Assembly: GCF_024809975.1 (NCBI RefSeq)
Contig: NZ_JANUDY010000007.1
Span: 1 to 64,000, forward strand
DNA: 64,000 nucleotides
Origin: Comamonas sp. BIGb0152
GTDB taxonomy: Bacteria; Pseudomonadota; Gammaproteobacteria; Burkholderiales; Burkholderiaceae_C
Direction of reading: 5' to 3'
Positions within the stretch are counted from its first letter, which is position 1. Every line of letters starts with the position of its first letter. A program made the position numbers and the translations under genes. A model generated the notes under the pieces. That model was not told the origin of the DNA, searched no databases, and saw nothing but the letters and a program-made list of their open reading frames with translations. This document shows, piece after piece, positions 52,768 through 61,366 of this stretch.

Positions 52768-53330
52768 GGACGCTCCCTCAACACACTCAAGGTCATCTGG
52801 AGGGTCAAGCGAGGGGCCACCTTATCGTTCATCACCTGCAAGGTTCCCTGGTTTCTCACTTCCACATCCGCCAGCAGCATCACCGGCAGCTGTTCGTTCA
52901 GCACGGCCAGCGCGCTGTCTACGGCCAGCAAGTCCCCTTCCGCACGTACCGACAAGGGAATGCGGTCAAAGCCCTTTTCTTCCTTGGCCGGCAGCACCTG
53001 GCTGCTGACCACGGTCAGGCCGGCAGTGGTCAAAAGGCTGCGCACTTTTTGCTGCACGGCATTGCCGGTCTGCGCCACATCCTGGCTGCCAGGGTAAATA
53101 TATTCGGCGCGGATCTGCAAGGCGCGCTCCAGCGACTGGTCAATCTCTTCACGCTGGAGATCCAGACCACGCAGGCGCGCGTAACGCGGCTCCAGCTCCG
53201 ACAGCCGGGACTGGGCCCACAGGTGCTTGCTGACCACATAGCTGCCCAGAGCGATCAAGGGCAGCAGCACCAGCAGTGCGGTCGCCACCAGGATCAGCAG
53301 CTCTTTGCGATTGGGACGGGTTTCGATCAT
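52764..53330 (-). CDS. gspM: type II secretion protein GspM (PilO-like)
   Basis: This 188-residue protein has a cytoplasmic stub, one helix (ELLILVATALLVLLPLIALGSYVV), a coiled coil, and a ferredoxin-like periplasmic domain with GLTVVSSQVLPAKEEKGFDRIPLSVRAEG and ALAVLNEQLPVMLLADVEV, as in GspMb/PilO. It partners GspL in the inner-membrane platform. It overlaps gspC and gspL by 4 bp each. Confidence 0.85.
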   Translation of the reverse strand: MIETRPNRKELLILVATALLVLLPLIALGSYVVSKHLWAQSRLSELEPRYARLRGLDLQREEIDQSLERALQIRAEYIYPGSQDVAQTGNAVQQKVRSLLTTAGLTVVSSQVLPAKEEKGFDRIPLSVRAEGDLLAVDSALAVLNEQLPVMLLADVEVRNQGTLQVMNDKVAPRLTLQMTLSVLRERP

Positions 53331-54664
53331 GGTTTTTTCCCTCCTGGCTCAGCGGGAGGGGTTACGGTTCCGCCCAGGGTGGCCCGAGGCTTGGTAGTGC
53401 CGCCCAGAGTCGCCTTGGAGGGCGGGGGCGCGGCTTGGCCTGGTGCGGCGGCTGGCCCAGCTGTGCCACTAGGCGGCACGGCGGCGGCTGGCGGCATTGC
53501 AGCAGGTGTAGCGCCCGCTGCAGCGGGCGCTGCCTCTGCACCCGCAGGTATGGTGTTCACCGGCTCGGCAGCCTGCGGCTTGGCCGCAGCCTCCACCTCT
53601 TGCACGGTCTTGGGACCAAATACCTTGGCATCCAGGCCCAGCTCGATGGTGAAGCTCTCTTTGTTGCCCCCGCCCATACGCGTGGCAGCACTGGGGGCTC
53701 GCACATCTTTCACGCCGTCCTGGTTGCTGAGCTTTTGCATCAAGGCCGAGGCATTCTCCGTCAAGCCGGAAATCGTGACCTTGCTGCCTTGGATGCGGGC
53801 CGATTGCAACGCCGTGTCATCGGGCAGCACATTGGTCAGCATGCTGAGCACCTGGACGCCATCAATGCGCTCCGCCAGCAACTCTGACAAACCCGCCACC
53901 TGGTCAGCGCTCTGGATCAGGCTCTCCCGCTTGGCCACCACATCGCCAGTCCTGGCCGCCATGCCCTCAAAGGCATGCACCGCTTCGATCGCACGCAGAC
54001 GCAATTGGGCCGTCGGCGTTGCAGCGATGGCCGCTGCCAGCAGCAGCAGCAGCGCCACCCCGCTGACATTCCACCACAGCCGCTTGCGGCCCCAGTCAAA
54101 CCGTGCCTGCTCGCCAAAACCCTGAAACACCACAGGCCGGCGCTCGGCAGCAAAAACCCACACCTCCGGCTGTGCCAAAGGCTTGGCCGCGCCCGCTGGC
54201 GACTGCATGTGATCGGCTATGCGGGCTTGCAGATAGGGCTCGGTCTGGGCTCTGGAGGCCAGCACCACCAGCAGCTTGACCGCCTTGCTGCTGCGGCTCA
54301 GCTCGGTAAAGCCCCAAAGCAGGTCCTCAGCCGCGAAAGGGCTGATCGCCTGCACCTCCAATTCGGCGGCGCTGGCGCAATCCTGCGGGTCCAGTGCGGG
54401 CAGCGCCACGGTCTTGCGAAGCACCATGTACTCGGGCAGTTCCAGGGCCCAAAAAGCAGGCTCCCGCGCGGGCTTGGCCACAGCCTCGCCACTCTCCCAC
54501 ACCACCGAGGGCGCACCGTCGGCAGGCACCAGACGCAGCATCTGCTCGGGCCGCAGCCATGACAGCGGCGGCCACTGCGGTGCCCTGCGCCAGGTTTTGA
54601 GAATATCGGCCTTGAGCTGGTTCAAATCCAGCCCAAAAAAGCGCGATTCAGTAGAAATTGCCAT
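53327..54664 (-). CDS. gspL: type II secretion protein GspL-like (PilM/PilN-type) with long tail
   Basis: In this 445-residue protein, residues about 1-190 are an actin-like cytoplasmic domain. A transmembrane helix follows near 205-225 (VSGVALLLLLAAAIAATP), then a coiled coil and a PilN-like periplasmic domain (LSMLTNVLPDDTALQSARIQGSKVTISGLTENASALMQKL). The last 85 residues are an Ala/Pro/Gly-rich disordered tail carrying two ATLGGT motifs (about 418-423 and 428-433), similar to ASLGGST in GspC. It recruits GspE to the membrane. It overlaps gspM by 4 bp. Confidence 0.85.
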   Translation of the reverse strand: MAISTESRFFGLDLNQLKADILKTWRRAPQWPPLSWLRPEQMLRLVPADGAPSVVWESGEAVAKPAREPAFWALELPEYMVLRKTVALPALDPQDCASAAELEVQAISPFAAEDLLWGFTELSRSSKAVKLLVVLASRAQTEPYLQARIADHMQSPAGAAKPLAQPEVWVFAAERRPVVFQGFGEQARFDWGRKRLWWNVSGVALLLLLAAAIAATPTAQLRLRAIEAVHAFEGMAARTGDVVAKRESLIQSADQVAGLSELLAERIDGVQVLSMLTNVLPDDTALQSARIQGSKVTISGLTENASALMQKLSNQDGVKDVRAPSAATRMGGGNKESFTIELGLDAKVFGPKTVQEVEAAAKPQAAEPVNTIPAGAEAAPAAAGATPAAMPPAAAVPPSGTAGPAAAPGQAAPPPSKATLGGTTKPRATLGGTVTPPAEPGGKKP

Positions 54665-54682
54665 AAGGGTTCTTTGCTTCGA

Positions 54683-55555
54683 TCAGGATGCCGGCTGCAG
54701 CATCTGGCGCGCTTCAAACGTGTACCAAGGCAGGCCGTCTCGCGTTCTGGCCCCAAAGTACACACTGCGATCTACGAGAAAAATACGTCCATCCGCCATG
54801 GGAACCTGGGCCGTTATCCGGTAACGGCGCTGCGCACCACCGGGGCGCGCCAGGTTGGCATCCAGGCCCGTCGTGTCCAGCCCCGTCTGGCCAGAACCGC
54901 GCGATGCGGCAATACGGGCCGCGATGCCCTCATCACCATTGGCCAACACCCGCAACACCTGGGGTGGCGCGGCCAGCGGGTTGACCGTGGACCCGCCCGA
55001 ACCGGTCGTCGACGCCGTGATCAAGGGCGCGAGTCTAGCATAGAGGTCGTAATCGATACCGGGCACCTGCATCAGGTCTTCTATCGCCTCAAAACGCTCG
55101 GGTCGGCGGCCATCCAGCGAGGAGCGCTCACGCCGATCGAGGATCGCAATCGCAAGCTCTTGCGCCGCTCCGTCAGGCACGCCACCACCAACGCTCAGCA
55201 AGGCATTCAACAGCGGCAGCGAAGCGCCATTGATATTGATAAGGCCGTTGAGCGGCATCACACTGACCGCCACCTGCGTGCCCTGGTAATTGACCGAGGT
55301 CTCGGTGATCTCCTGCAAGATCGTGCGGTCGGCCGCTAACTGTTGCAGCACCATCACCACGGCCGCATCGCCCAATGCCTGGGCGGTGACCTTGTCCTTG
55401 GCCACGCCGACCACCTTGGCCTCCTGGCGCACCACACTGCTGACGCCCGTCACCATCAGGCTGAGCGCAGCCACCAGCCAAAGCACCGCAATCAAGGCCA
55501 TGCCTTGTTGCCTGTGCGCATGCGTGGCGCTGAGTTGTTGCTGTACGCGCATCAT
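54683..55555 (-). CDS. gspK: type II secretion minor pseudopilin GspK
   Basis: This 290-residue protein has a prepilin-type start (RQQG then MALIAVLWLVAALSLMV) lacking Glu5, as is usual for GspK. The larger periplasmic part has AKVVGVAKDKVTAQALGDAAV, PLNGLININGASLPLLNALL, ERFEAIEDLMQVPGI and a Gly-rich C-terminal section. It caps the pseudopilus tip with GspI and GspJ. Start ATG 55555 overlaps the gspJ stop (ATGA). At 290 residues it is at the short end of the family. Confidence 0.86.
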   Translation of the reverse strand: MMRVQQQLSATHAHRQQGMALIAVLWLVAALSLMVTGVSSVVRQEAKVVGVAKDKVTAQALGDAAVVMVLQQLAADRTILQEITETSVNYQGTQVAVSVMPLNGLININGASLPLLNALLSVGGGVPDGAAQELAIAILDRRERSSLDGRRPERFEAIEDLMQVPGIDYDLYARLAPLITASTTGSGGSTVNPLAAPPQVLRVLANGDEGIAARIAASRGSGQTGLDTTGLDANLARPGGAQRRYRITAQVPMADGRIFLVDRSVYFGARTRDGLPWYTFEARQMLQPAS

Positions 55556-56274
55556 CCGTTCGCGCCTCCCAGGCTCGCGCCGCCGCCACCACCACGCGGG
55601 TCGCCTGCGGGCATCACCCGCAGTTGCACCACCACCGGTGCCAGCACCGCGGTCTCGGTCGTCATCACCACCTGCACCGCCTGCGGCAGTTGGTCGATCA
55701 CCGCCCAATCACTGCCCCACTGCGGCGGATCGATGCCACCATTGAGGTACTGGAACGACAGGCCGGTCGCGTGCGACAGCAAGGGGTAGGTTTGCGCAGC
55801 ACCCCAGTCGGGCAGGGTCTGTGCATCCGTCCAAGGCAGGTAGCTCAACACCACCGCAGGCACCCCTTCGTAGTTGCCCAGTGCCAAACGGAAGTGGTAA
55901 CGGCCACCTACGCCATAGCGGGCGGGCATCACGCCCACCCAGCTCATCGACTGGCCACCACCTTCAAAGAAAAATGCGGACGGCGCGGCACTGAGCATGC
56001 CCTGCTGCTGCAGGCCCTGTACCCTTTTGCCAGAGATGCGGCCCAGCACGGCACGCAGAAAATCGGTGCTGGCCCGCGATTCATCCATGCGTTCGAGCCG
56101 GTTGTCGATACTGGTTTCGGTGCGGCCCATCGTGCCCATGGCACCGGCCAGACCCAAGACGATCAGCGACAGCAAGGACATCGCCACCAGCATCTCCACC
56201 AAGGTGAAGCCGGCGGCTGCGCGGCCCAGGCCTTGAGGGGCGTGCCTAGCAAAACGCGTGCGAATGGTTTTCAT
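55552..56274 (-). CDS. gspJ: type II secretion minor pseudopilin GspJ
   Basis: In this 240-residue protein, the prepilin motif is AAAG then FTLVEMLVAMSLLSLIVLGL, cleaved by the prepilin peptidase, with Glu5 present. The periplasmic portion contains GRTETSIDNRLERMDESRAS, SYLPWTDAQTLPDWGAAQTY and a C-terminal Gly-rich ending. It works with GspI and GspK at the pseudopilus tip. It overlaps gspI and gspK by 4 bp. Confidence 0.86.
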   Translation of the reverse strand: MKTIRTRFARHAPQGLGRAAAGFTLVEMLVAMSLLSLIVLGLAGAMGTMGRTETSIDNRLERMDESRASTDFLRAVLGRISGKRVQGLQQQGMLSAAPSAFFFEGGGQSMSWVGVMPARYGVGGRYHFRLALGNYEGVPAVVLSYLPWTDAQTLPDWGAAQTYPLLSHATGLSFQYLNGGIDPPQWGSDWAVIDQLPQAVQVVMTTETAVLAPVVVQLRVMPAGDPRGGGGGASLGGANG

Positions 56275-56708
56275 CCCAGTGGCACCAGGTTCTCTGCCGG
56301 GTCGGCAGGCCTGCGCTGTGCACGCAAGGTGCTGAGCTCAAACACCCGCGGGCGGTCGCCATCAGCCCAGTGCACACTGATATGCACCTCATGCAACACG
56401 GGGATATTCGGGCCTTCGTCGACGCCGGTCTTGAACGGCGCGCTCTGCACACTCCACTGGTAGCCATTGCTCTGGCCCGATTCGTTCCAGCCACTTTCAT
56501 AGACGGAGTCGCGCGAGTCCATGATGGACTGCGCCAGCTGCACCGCATATTGGTAGTGGTCCAGATCGCCCACGCTGCGTGCATTGCTGCCCGTCACCCG
56601 GTAGATCATGCCCAGCGAGATCGCCATGATGGACAGTGCCACCAGGATCTCCAGCAAGGTCATGCCTTGCTGCCGGCGTGGTGGTGAAGATAGCGAACGC
56701 GCGCTCAT
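56271..56708 (-). CDS. gspI: type II secretion minor pseudopilin GspI
   Basis: In this 145-residue protein, prepilin leader PPRRQQG is followed by MTLLEILVALSIMAISLGMIY, then RSVGDLDHYQYAVQLAQSIMDS. The GspI-type TLLEILVALSI core and short length fit. It assembles at the pseudopilus tip. It overlaps gspH and gspJ by 4 bp, part of the tightly coupled H-I-J-K set. Confidence 0.87.
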   Translation of the reverse strand: MSARSLSSPPRRQQGMTLLEILVALSIMAISLGMIYRVTGSNARSVGDLDHYQYAVQLAQSIMDSRDSVYESGWNESGQSNGYQWSVQSAPFKTGVDEGPNIPVLHEVHISVHWADGDRPRVFELSTLRAQRRPADPAENLVPLG

Positions 56709-57202
56709 TGGAACAGCGGCTCCTGGGTGACCCGGCCCGAGAGCCAGTCCACCCGCAAGCGCGTGCCCGAGCCGGTCTTGCGCAGAATCTCCACGCTGCC
56801 CCCGGTGGAGCCGCCCGAGGCCAAAAACACGATCGAAGCCGAGCTATTGGGCACGAACTCGCGGTCCGCCACCGTGGTGCGCAGCTCCACGGCTTCGGGA
56901 ATCTCTTTTTGCGCGCCCGTATAACCATAGTGCCTGCTTTGCAGATCCACGGTAAAGCGTACCGGCTCGCCTTGCGAGACGGCAATATAGCGGGCAGCGC
57001 GCAGCTGGCTGATCATCGTACGCACGGTATCCCGGTACTGCACCCCATCTTTGAGCCGGTCATAGGCGACCGGCGCCATGGCCACCACCAAGGCCATGAT
57101 GGCGAACACCACCATCAGCTCGATCAAGGTGAAGCCTCGATAAGCGGATGGGCGCTTTGCAGCGCGGGGGCGTGGGCTCAGCCATGGCAAGGCAGTGGGC
57201 AC
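56705..57202 (-). CDS. gspH: type II secretion pseudopilin GspH
   Basis: In this 165-residue protein, the prepilin motif is YRG then FTLIELMVVFAIMALVVAMAP. The beta-rich domain contains MISQLRAARYIAVSQGEPVRFTVDLQ and SASIVFLASGGSTGGSVEI. The long basic leader (22 residues) is notable. It is a minor pilin in the pseudopilus, coupled to gspI. Confidence 0.87.
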   Translation of the reverse strand: MPTALPWLSPRPRAAKRPSAYRGFTLIELMVVFAIMALVVAMAPVAYDRLKDGVQYRDTVRTMISQLRAARYIAVSQGEPVRFTVDLQSRHYGYTGAQKEIPEAVELRTTVADREFVPNSSASIVFLASGGSTGGSVEILRKTGSGTRLRVDWLSGRVTQEPLFQ

Positions 57203-57244
57203 AGAGGTTCCTGGTCAGACCGGAAGATAACAACAGCAGCCAGC

Positions 57245-57676
57245 TTATTGCGCGTTGCGCACGTCGGCGGCTTCGCCCTCGCCGCCAGGCTGGCCGTCAG
57301 AGCCCAGGGACAGGATGTCCACCCGGCCGCCGCTGTAGCTGTAGCGGTAAGGGTTGTTCCAAGGGTCATTGGGCACGCCACCCGACAGGTAGGGGCCGTT
57401 CCAGCCGCGCACATTGCCCGGCTGCTTGGCCAGTGCGTCCAGACCTTCTTCGCTGGTCGGGTAGCGGCCGGTATCGAGCTTGAAAATATCCAAGGCCTTT
57501 TGCAAGTCGGCAATCTGCACGCCTGCGGTCTTGGACTTGGCGCCGCCCAGCTGGCTCAGCACCTTGGGGCCGACCAGGCCGGCCAGCAAGGTCAGGATGG
57601 CCAGCACCACCAGCAATTCGATCAAGGTGAAACCACGGCTCTTGCGTGGCGATTTTTGGGTGAAACAGGCCTTCAT
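57245..57676 (-). CDS. gspG: type II secretion major pseudopilin GspG
   Basis: In this 143-residue protein, the leader KSPRKSRG is followed by FTLIELLVVLAILTLLAGLVGP. The GspG core has LQKALDIFKLDTGRYPTSEEGLDAL, RGWNGPYLSGGVPNDPWNNPYRY and ILSLGSDGQPGGEGEAADVRNA, the calcium-binding-loop region of the major pseudopilin. It is preceded by gspF and followed by gspH. Confidence 0.94.
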   Translation of the reverse strand: MKACFTQKSPRKSRGFTLIELLVVLAILTLLAGLVGPKVLSQLGGAKSKTAGVQIADLQKALDIFKLDTGRYPTSEEGLDALAKQPGNVRGWNGPYLSGGVPNDPWNNPYRYSYSGGRVDILSLGSDGQPGGEGEAADVRNAQ

Positions 57677-57703
57677 GGCGGGCTCTCCTTGCAGTATTAA
57701 AAA

Positions 57704-58975
57704 TTAAGCAGCCAAATCGTTGACGGACAGAATACCCATCAAGATAGACACAATGATGGAGGCAATCAGCAGACCGAGCACCAAAATCAGCACCGGCTCG
57801 ATCATGGTCAGGGCGCGTTTGATGCCCGTTTCCACCTCGCGGTTCAATATATTCGACAGCTCCAGCATCATCGATCCCAGGCGGCCGGTTTCTTCACCGA
57901 CACGCACCAGGTTCACGGCCAGCGGCTCGAACACCGTCGTGGTGTTCATGGCCTGCACCATCTTGCCGCCCTCTTTGACGATGGGCGGAATCTTGGCCAG
58001 CTCCTGCTGGATCAAGCGGTTGCTGACCGTATCGGTCGCGATATGCAGCGCCGTGAGCAAGGGCACGCCATTGCCCAGCAAGGTGCCCAGCGAGCGCGAA
58101 TACAAAGTCAGCTGGTACTTGAGCGCCAGGCGCCCCAAAATCGGCATGCGCAGCAACACCCCTTGCCACCACAGCCGCCCTTTGGGCGAGCGCAGCCAGC
58201 CGCGCAGCAGATAGACCACCGCAGCGCCGCCCAGCAACAGCACCCAGCCGTTCTTGCGGAACACCTGGCCGATGGTCATCACAATCTTGGTGGGCGTGGG
58301 CAGTGCATCGCCCATGTCGGTGAACAGTTTTTCAAACTGCGGCACCACAAAGCCCAGCATGGCGATCAGCGACAGGATGGCCACTGCCACCAGAATCATT
58401 GGGTAGATGGTGGCCGAGACCACGCTTTCCTTGAGCGCGCGCTGGCGCTCCAGGTGCTCCACCAAACGCTGCAGCACGGCCGACATCTGGCCGCTGGCCT
58501 CGCCCGAGCGCACCATGTTGATGTAGAAATCCCCAAACAGCTCCTGGTGCGCCATCAAGGCCTTGGACAGCGGCACACCGCCCTTGACCGCCTCAAGCAC
58601 GCCGGTGAGCAGCTCACGCATGCTGTCCTTGAAGGCCATGTCGATCAGCACGCGCAGCGCGTTGTCCAGCGCCAGGCCGGCCTTGAGCATGATCGACAGC
58701 TCCGAGGTCATCGCCAGCACATCGGCGGCCTTGGCTGGGCCTTTTTGCGATTTCCGGGCCTTGGGCTTGACGAGGGCGCCGACCGCAGCGGGCTTGGCAC
58801 CCGACTTGGCGGCCGCCGGCATCAGCGCGGCGGCATCAACGGCATCGACAATGCGCACCGGCGTGAGCTTTTGCGCACGCAAATGCTTTTGCACCGCCGC
58901 TGCATTGGGCGCTTGGAAGGTGCCGCGAACCTGCTCGCCCGCAGCATTGATCGCGTGCCAGGCAAAATCAGCCAT
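57704..58975 (-). CDS. gspF: type II secretion platform protein GspF
   Basis: In this 423-residue protein, a soluble N-terminal region (ADFAWHAINAAGEQVRGTFQAPNA, RAQKLTPVRI) precedes two GspF domains with three membrane helices (near 190-215, 240-260 and 395-420). It has MVRSGEASGQMSAVLQRLVEHLERQRALKESVVSATIYPM and VRVGEETGRLGSMMLELSNILNREV. It forms the inner-membrane assembly platform with GspE. It overlaps gspE by 8 bp. Confidence 0.94.
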   Translation of the reverse strand: MADFAWHAINAAGEQVRGTFQAPNAAAVQKHLRAQKLTPVRIVDAVDAAALMPAAAKSGAKPAAVGALVKPKARKSQKGPAKAADVLAMTSELSIMLKAGLALDNALRVLIDMAFKDSMRELLTGVLEAVKGGVPLSKALMAHQELFGDFYINMVRSGEASGQMSAVLQRLVEHLERQRALKESVVSATIYPMILVAVAILSLIAMLGFVVPQFEKLFTDMGDALPTPTKIVMTIGQVFRKNGWVLLLGGAAVVYLLRGWLRSPKGRLWWQGVLLRMPILGRLALKYQLTLYSRSLGTLLGNGVPLLTALHIATDTVSNRLIQQELAKIPPIVKEGGKMVQAMNTTTVFEPLAVNLVRVGEETGRLGSMMLELSNILNREVETGIKRALTMIEPVLILVLGLLIASIIVSILMGILSVNDLAA

Positions 58976-60704
58976 CGATCTGGTCCTGGGTGACGCGGGC
59001 GACTTCGTCCAAGGTGGTCACGCCGGCAGCCACCTTGCGCAGGCCGTCCTCATGCAGGCTCAGCATGCCGGATTTGGCCGCCAGGTTGAACAGCTCGTTC
59101 GAGTCCTTGCCCGCGTTGATGGCGTTGCGCATCGGCTCATCGAGCACAAACAGCTCATGGATGCCGGTACGGCCCTTGTAGCCGGTGTGGCGGCAGGCAT
59201 TGCAGCCGACACCGCGGTAAATCGGTTGGCCCACGCTGCTAAAGCGCGCCAGGCCAGAGCGCTGGCGCACTTCCTCGCCGGGCTCGTAGGCTTCCTTGCA
59301 ATTACCGCACAAGGTACGCACCAGGCGCTGGGCCAGCACCCCGTTGACCGAGGAGGTGATCAGGTAGCTCTCCACCCCCATGTCCTGCATACGGGTAATG
59401 GCACCGGCGGCGGTGTTGGTGTGCAGGGTGGACAGCACCAAGTGGCCCGTCAGCGCCGATTGCACCGCAATCTGCGCGGTTTCGCCGTCCCGCATTTCAC
59501 CGATCATGATGATGTCCGGATCCTGGCGCAGGATGGAGCGCAGCGCGTTGGCAAAGGTCAGGTTGATCTGGGCATGGACCTGGATCTGGTTGATCCCTTC
59601 GAGCTGGTACTCGACCGGGTCTTCCACGGTAATGATCTTGTTCTCCAGCGCATCGATCTTGGACAGCGCCGCATACAAGGTGGTGGTCTTGCCCGAACCA
59701 GTCGGCCCGGTGACCAGCAAAATCCCGTGCGGGCGGCCCAGCAGGTCGTTGAATTTGGACAGCGTGTCCTTGGCAAAACCCATGGTTTCCAGCTGCAGCC
59801 GCACGCTGGCGCGGTCCAGCACCCGCATCACAATGCTCTCGCCATGCACGGTGGGCACGGTCGAGACCCGCAGATCGAGCTCACGGCCCTTGACGCGCGT
59901 CTTGATACGGCCATCCTGCGGCAGGCGGCGCTCGGCAATGTCCAGATGCGCCATCAGCTTGACCCGCGAACCCACAGCCGCCGACAGGCGCGGCGGCACC
60001 AGCTCGCCGGGGTGGATCACACCGTCGACCCGGTAGCGCACATGCAGGCCATCATCAAACGGCTCCAGATGGATGTCGGAGGCGCGCAGATCGGTCACCT
60101 TGCCGATGATGCTGTTGACCAGGCGAATCACTGGTGCTTCGCTGGCCAGGTCCTTCAGATGCTCGACAAAATCGCCCACATCCGAGCCATCGCCAAACAT
60201 GTCATCGCCGTCGTCTTCTTCGGCTTCGGGCTCGGGCTCCTGCAGCGCTTTTTCAATATCGGCCTGCAGTGCCAGGTGCGGGCGAATCTGCAGCCCGGTC
60301 GACATCTGCAGCGCCTTGATGACAAAGGGATCCTGCGGCGAAGCCATGGCGACCTGCAGCACCCCATCTTGCAGTTGCAAGGGGAACACATGCTGCGAGT
60401 GCTGAAACTCGGGCATCAGGCCCGGCACACTGATCGCCTCGGCCGGGAAATCCGTGCCCAAGGTGAAAGGGATGTTCAGCTGGGTCGCCAGGGCCTGCAT
60501 CAGGTCCGGCTCGGAAACCAGGCCCAGCTGCACCAGCACCTGGCCGATAAGGCTGCCCATCTCCTGCTGCGCCTGCAAAGCACGCTCCAGATCGCGTGGC
60601 GACAGCTTGCCCGCCTGCACCAGCATCTCGCCCAGCAAGGGACGACGCCCGGACTCCAGGGTCAGGGCGGCATCGCTGAAATCGTCGGTGGTGCTGTTGC
60701 TCAT
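58968..60704 (-). CDS. gspE: type II secretion ATPase GspE
   Basis: This 578-residue protein has an N-terminal recruitment domain (RRPLLGEMLVQAGKLSPRDLERALQAQQE) and a catalytic domain with Walker A GPTGSGKT (about 334), Asp-box region DPDIIMIGEMRDGETAQIAVQSAL and HTNTAAGAITRM. A tetracysteine zinc site (CGNC near 468 and CNAC near 500) is present. It powers pseudopilus assembly. It is the first gene of the T2SS operon and lies 109 bp after rfbC in the same direction. Confidence 0.94.
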   Translation of the reverse strand: MSNSTTDDFSDAALTLESGRRPLLGEMLVQAGKLSPRDLERALQAQQEMGSLIGQVLVQLGLVSEPDLMQALATQLNIPFTLGTDFPAEAISVPGLMPEFQHSQHVFPLQLQDGVLQVAMASPQDPFVIKALQMSTGLQIRPHLALQADIEKALQEPEPEAEEDDGDDMFGDGSDVGDFVEHLKDLASEAPVIRLVNSIIGKVTDLRASDIHLEPFDDGLHVRYRVDGVIHPGELVPPRLSAAVGSRVKLMAHLDIAERRLPQDGRIKTRVKGRELDLRVSTVPTVHGESIVMRVLDRASVRLQLETMGFAKDTLSKFNDLLGRPHGILLVTGPTGSGKTTTLYAALSKIDALENKIITVEDPVEYQLEGINQIQVHAQINLTFANALRSILRQDPDIIMIGEMRDGETAQIAVQSALTGHLVLSTLHTNTAAGAITRMQDMGVESYLITSSVNGVLAQRLVRTLCGNCKEAYEPGEEVRQRSGLARFSSVGQPIYRGVGCNACRHTGYKGRTGIHELFVLDEPMRNAINAGKDSNELFNLAAKSGMLSLHEDGLRKVAAGVTTLDEVARVTQDQIDG

Positions 60705-60813
60705 GCGTCTATGGTCTCAAAAGCCTATGGCAGGCGTGGTACTCATCCCCTTAGCCTATAGGGCACCCAGTGTAGGGGCCAGGCATGGGAGACATTTGGT
60801 AGGAAAAGCAAAC

Positions 60814-61362
60814 TCAGGCAAAAACATCGGCCTCGGCAAAAGCCTTGCCCTGCTGGTCCTTGGCCGAGAGTTGCGGCTCCATATCGCCCAACTGCCAGTC
60901 AATCGACAATTGCGCATCATTCCAGACAATGCAGCGCTCGTGGGCCGGCGCGTAGTAATCCGTTGTTTTGTAGAGGAACTCCGCCGTTTCGCTGAACACC
61001 ACAAAACCATGGGCAAAGCCTGGCGGCACCCACAGCTGGCGCTGGTTGTCCTCGCTCAGCTCCACCGCCACCCATTGGCCGAAGGTGGCCGAGCTTTTGC
61101 GGATGTCGACCGCGACATCCAGCACGCGGCCCTGCACCACCCGCACCAGCTTGCCCTGGGCTTGCTCCAGCTGGTAGTGCAGACCGCGCAGCACGCCGCG
61201 GCTGCTCTTGCTGTGGTTGTCCTGCACAAAGTCATAGTGCTGGCCCACCGCCGCATCAAAGGCTTTTTGGTTGAAGCTCTCGTAGAAAAAGCCGCGCGTG
61301 TCGCCAAACACCTTGGGCTCGATGATCTTGACCTCGGGCAAGGCCGTGTCGATGGCTTGCAT
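60814..61362 (-). CDS. rfbC: dTDP-4-dehydrorhamnose 3,5-epimerase
   Basis: This 182-residue cupin has DTRGFFYESFNQKAFD, SRGVLRGLHYQLEQAQGKLVRVVQG (catalytic His) and VPPGFAHGFVVFSETAEFLYKTTDYYAP (catalytic Tyr). It converts dTDP-4-keto-6-deoxyglucose to dTDP-4-keto-L-rhamnose. The start at ATG 61362 follows rfbA by 4 bp. It is last of the rfbB-D-A-C set, with gspE 109 bp downstream. Confidence 0.94.
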   Translation of the reverse strand: MQAIDTALPEVKIIEPKVFGDTRGFFYESFNQKAFDAAVGQHYDFVQDNHSKSSRGVLRGLHYQLEQAQGKLVRVVQGRVLDVAVDIRKSSATFGQWVAVELSEDNQRQLWVPPGFAHGFVVFSETAEFLYKTTDYYAPAHERCIVWNDAQLSIDWQLGDMEPQLSAKDQQGKAFAEADVFA

Positions 61363-61366
61363 GGCT

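Noticed and set aside
58563-60761. 732-residue plus-strand open frame
   Set aside because: It is antisense to gspF and gspE, both unambiguous.
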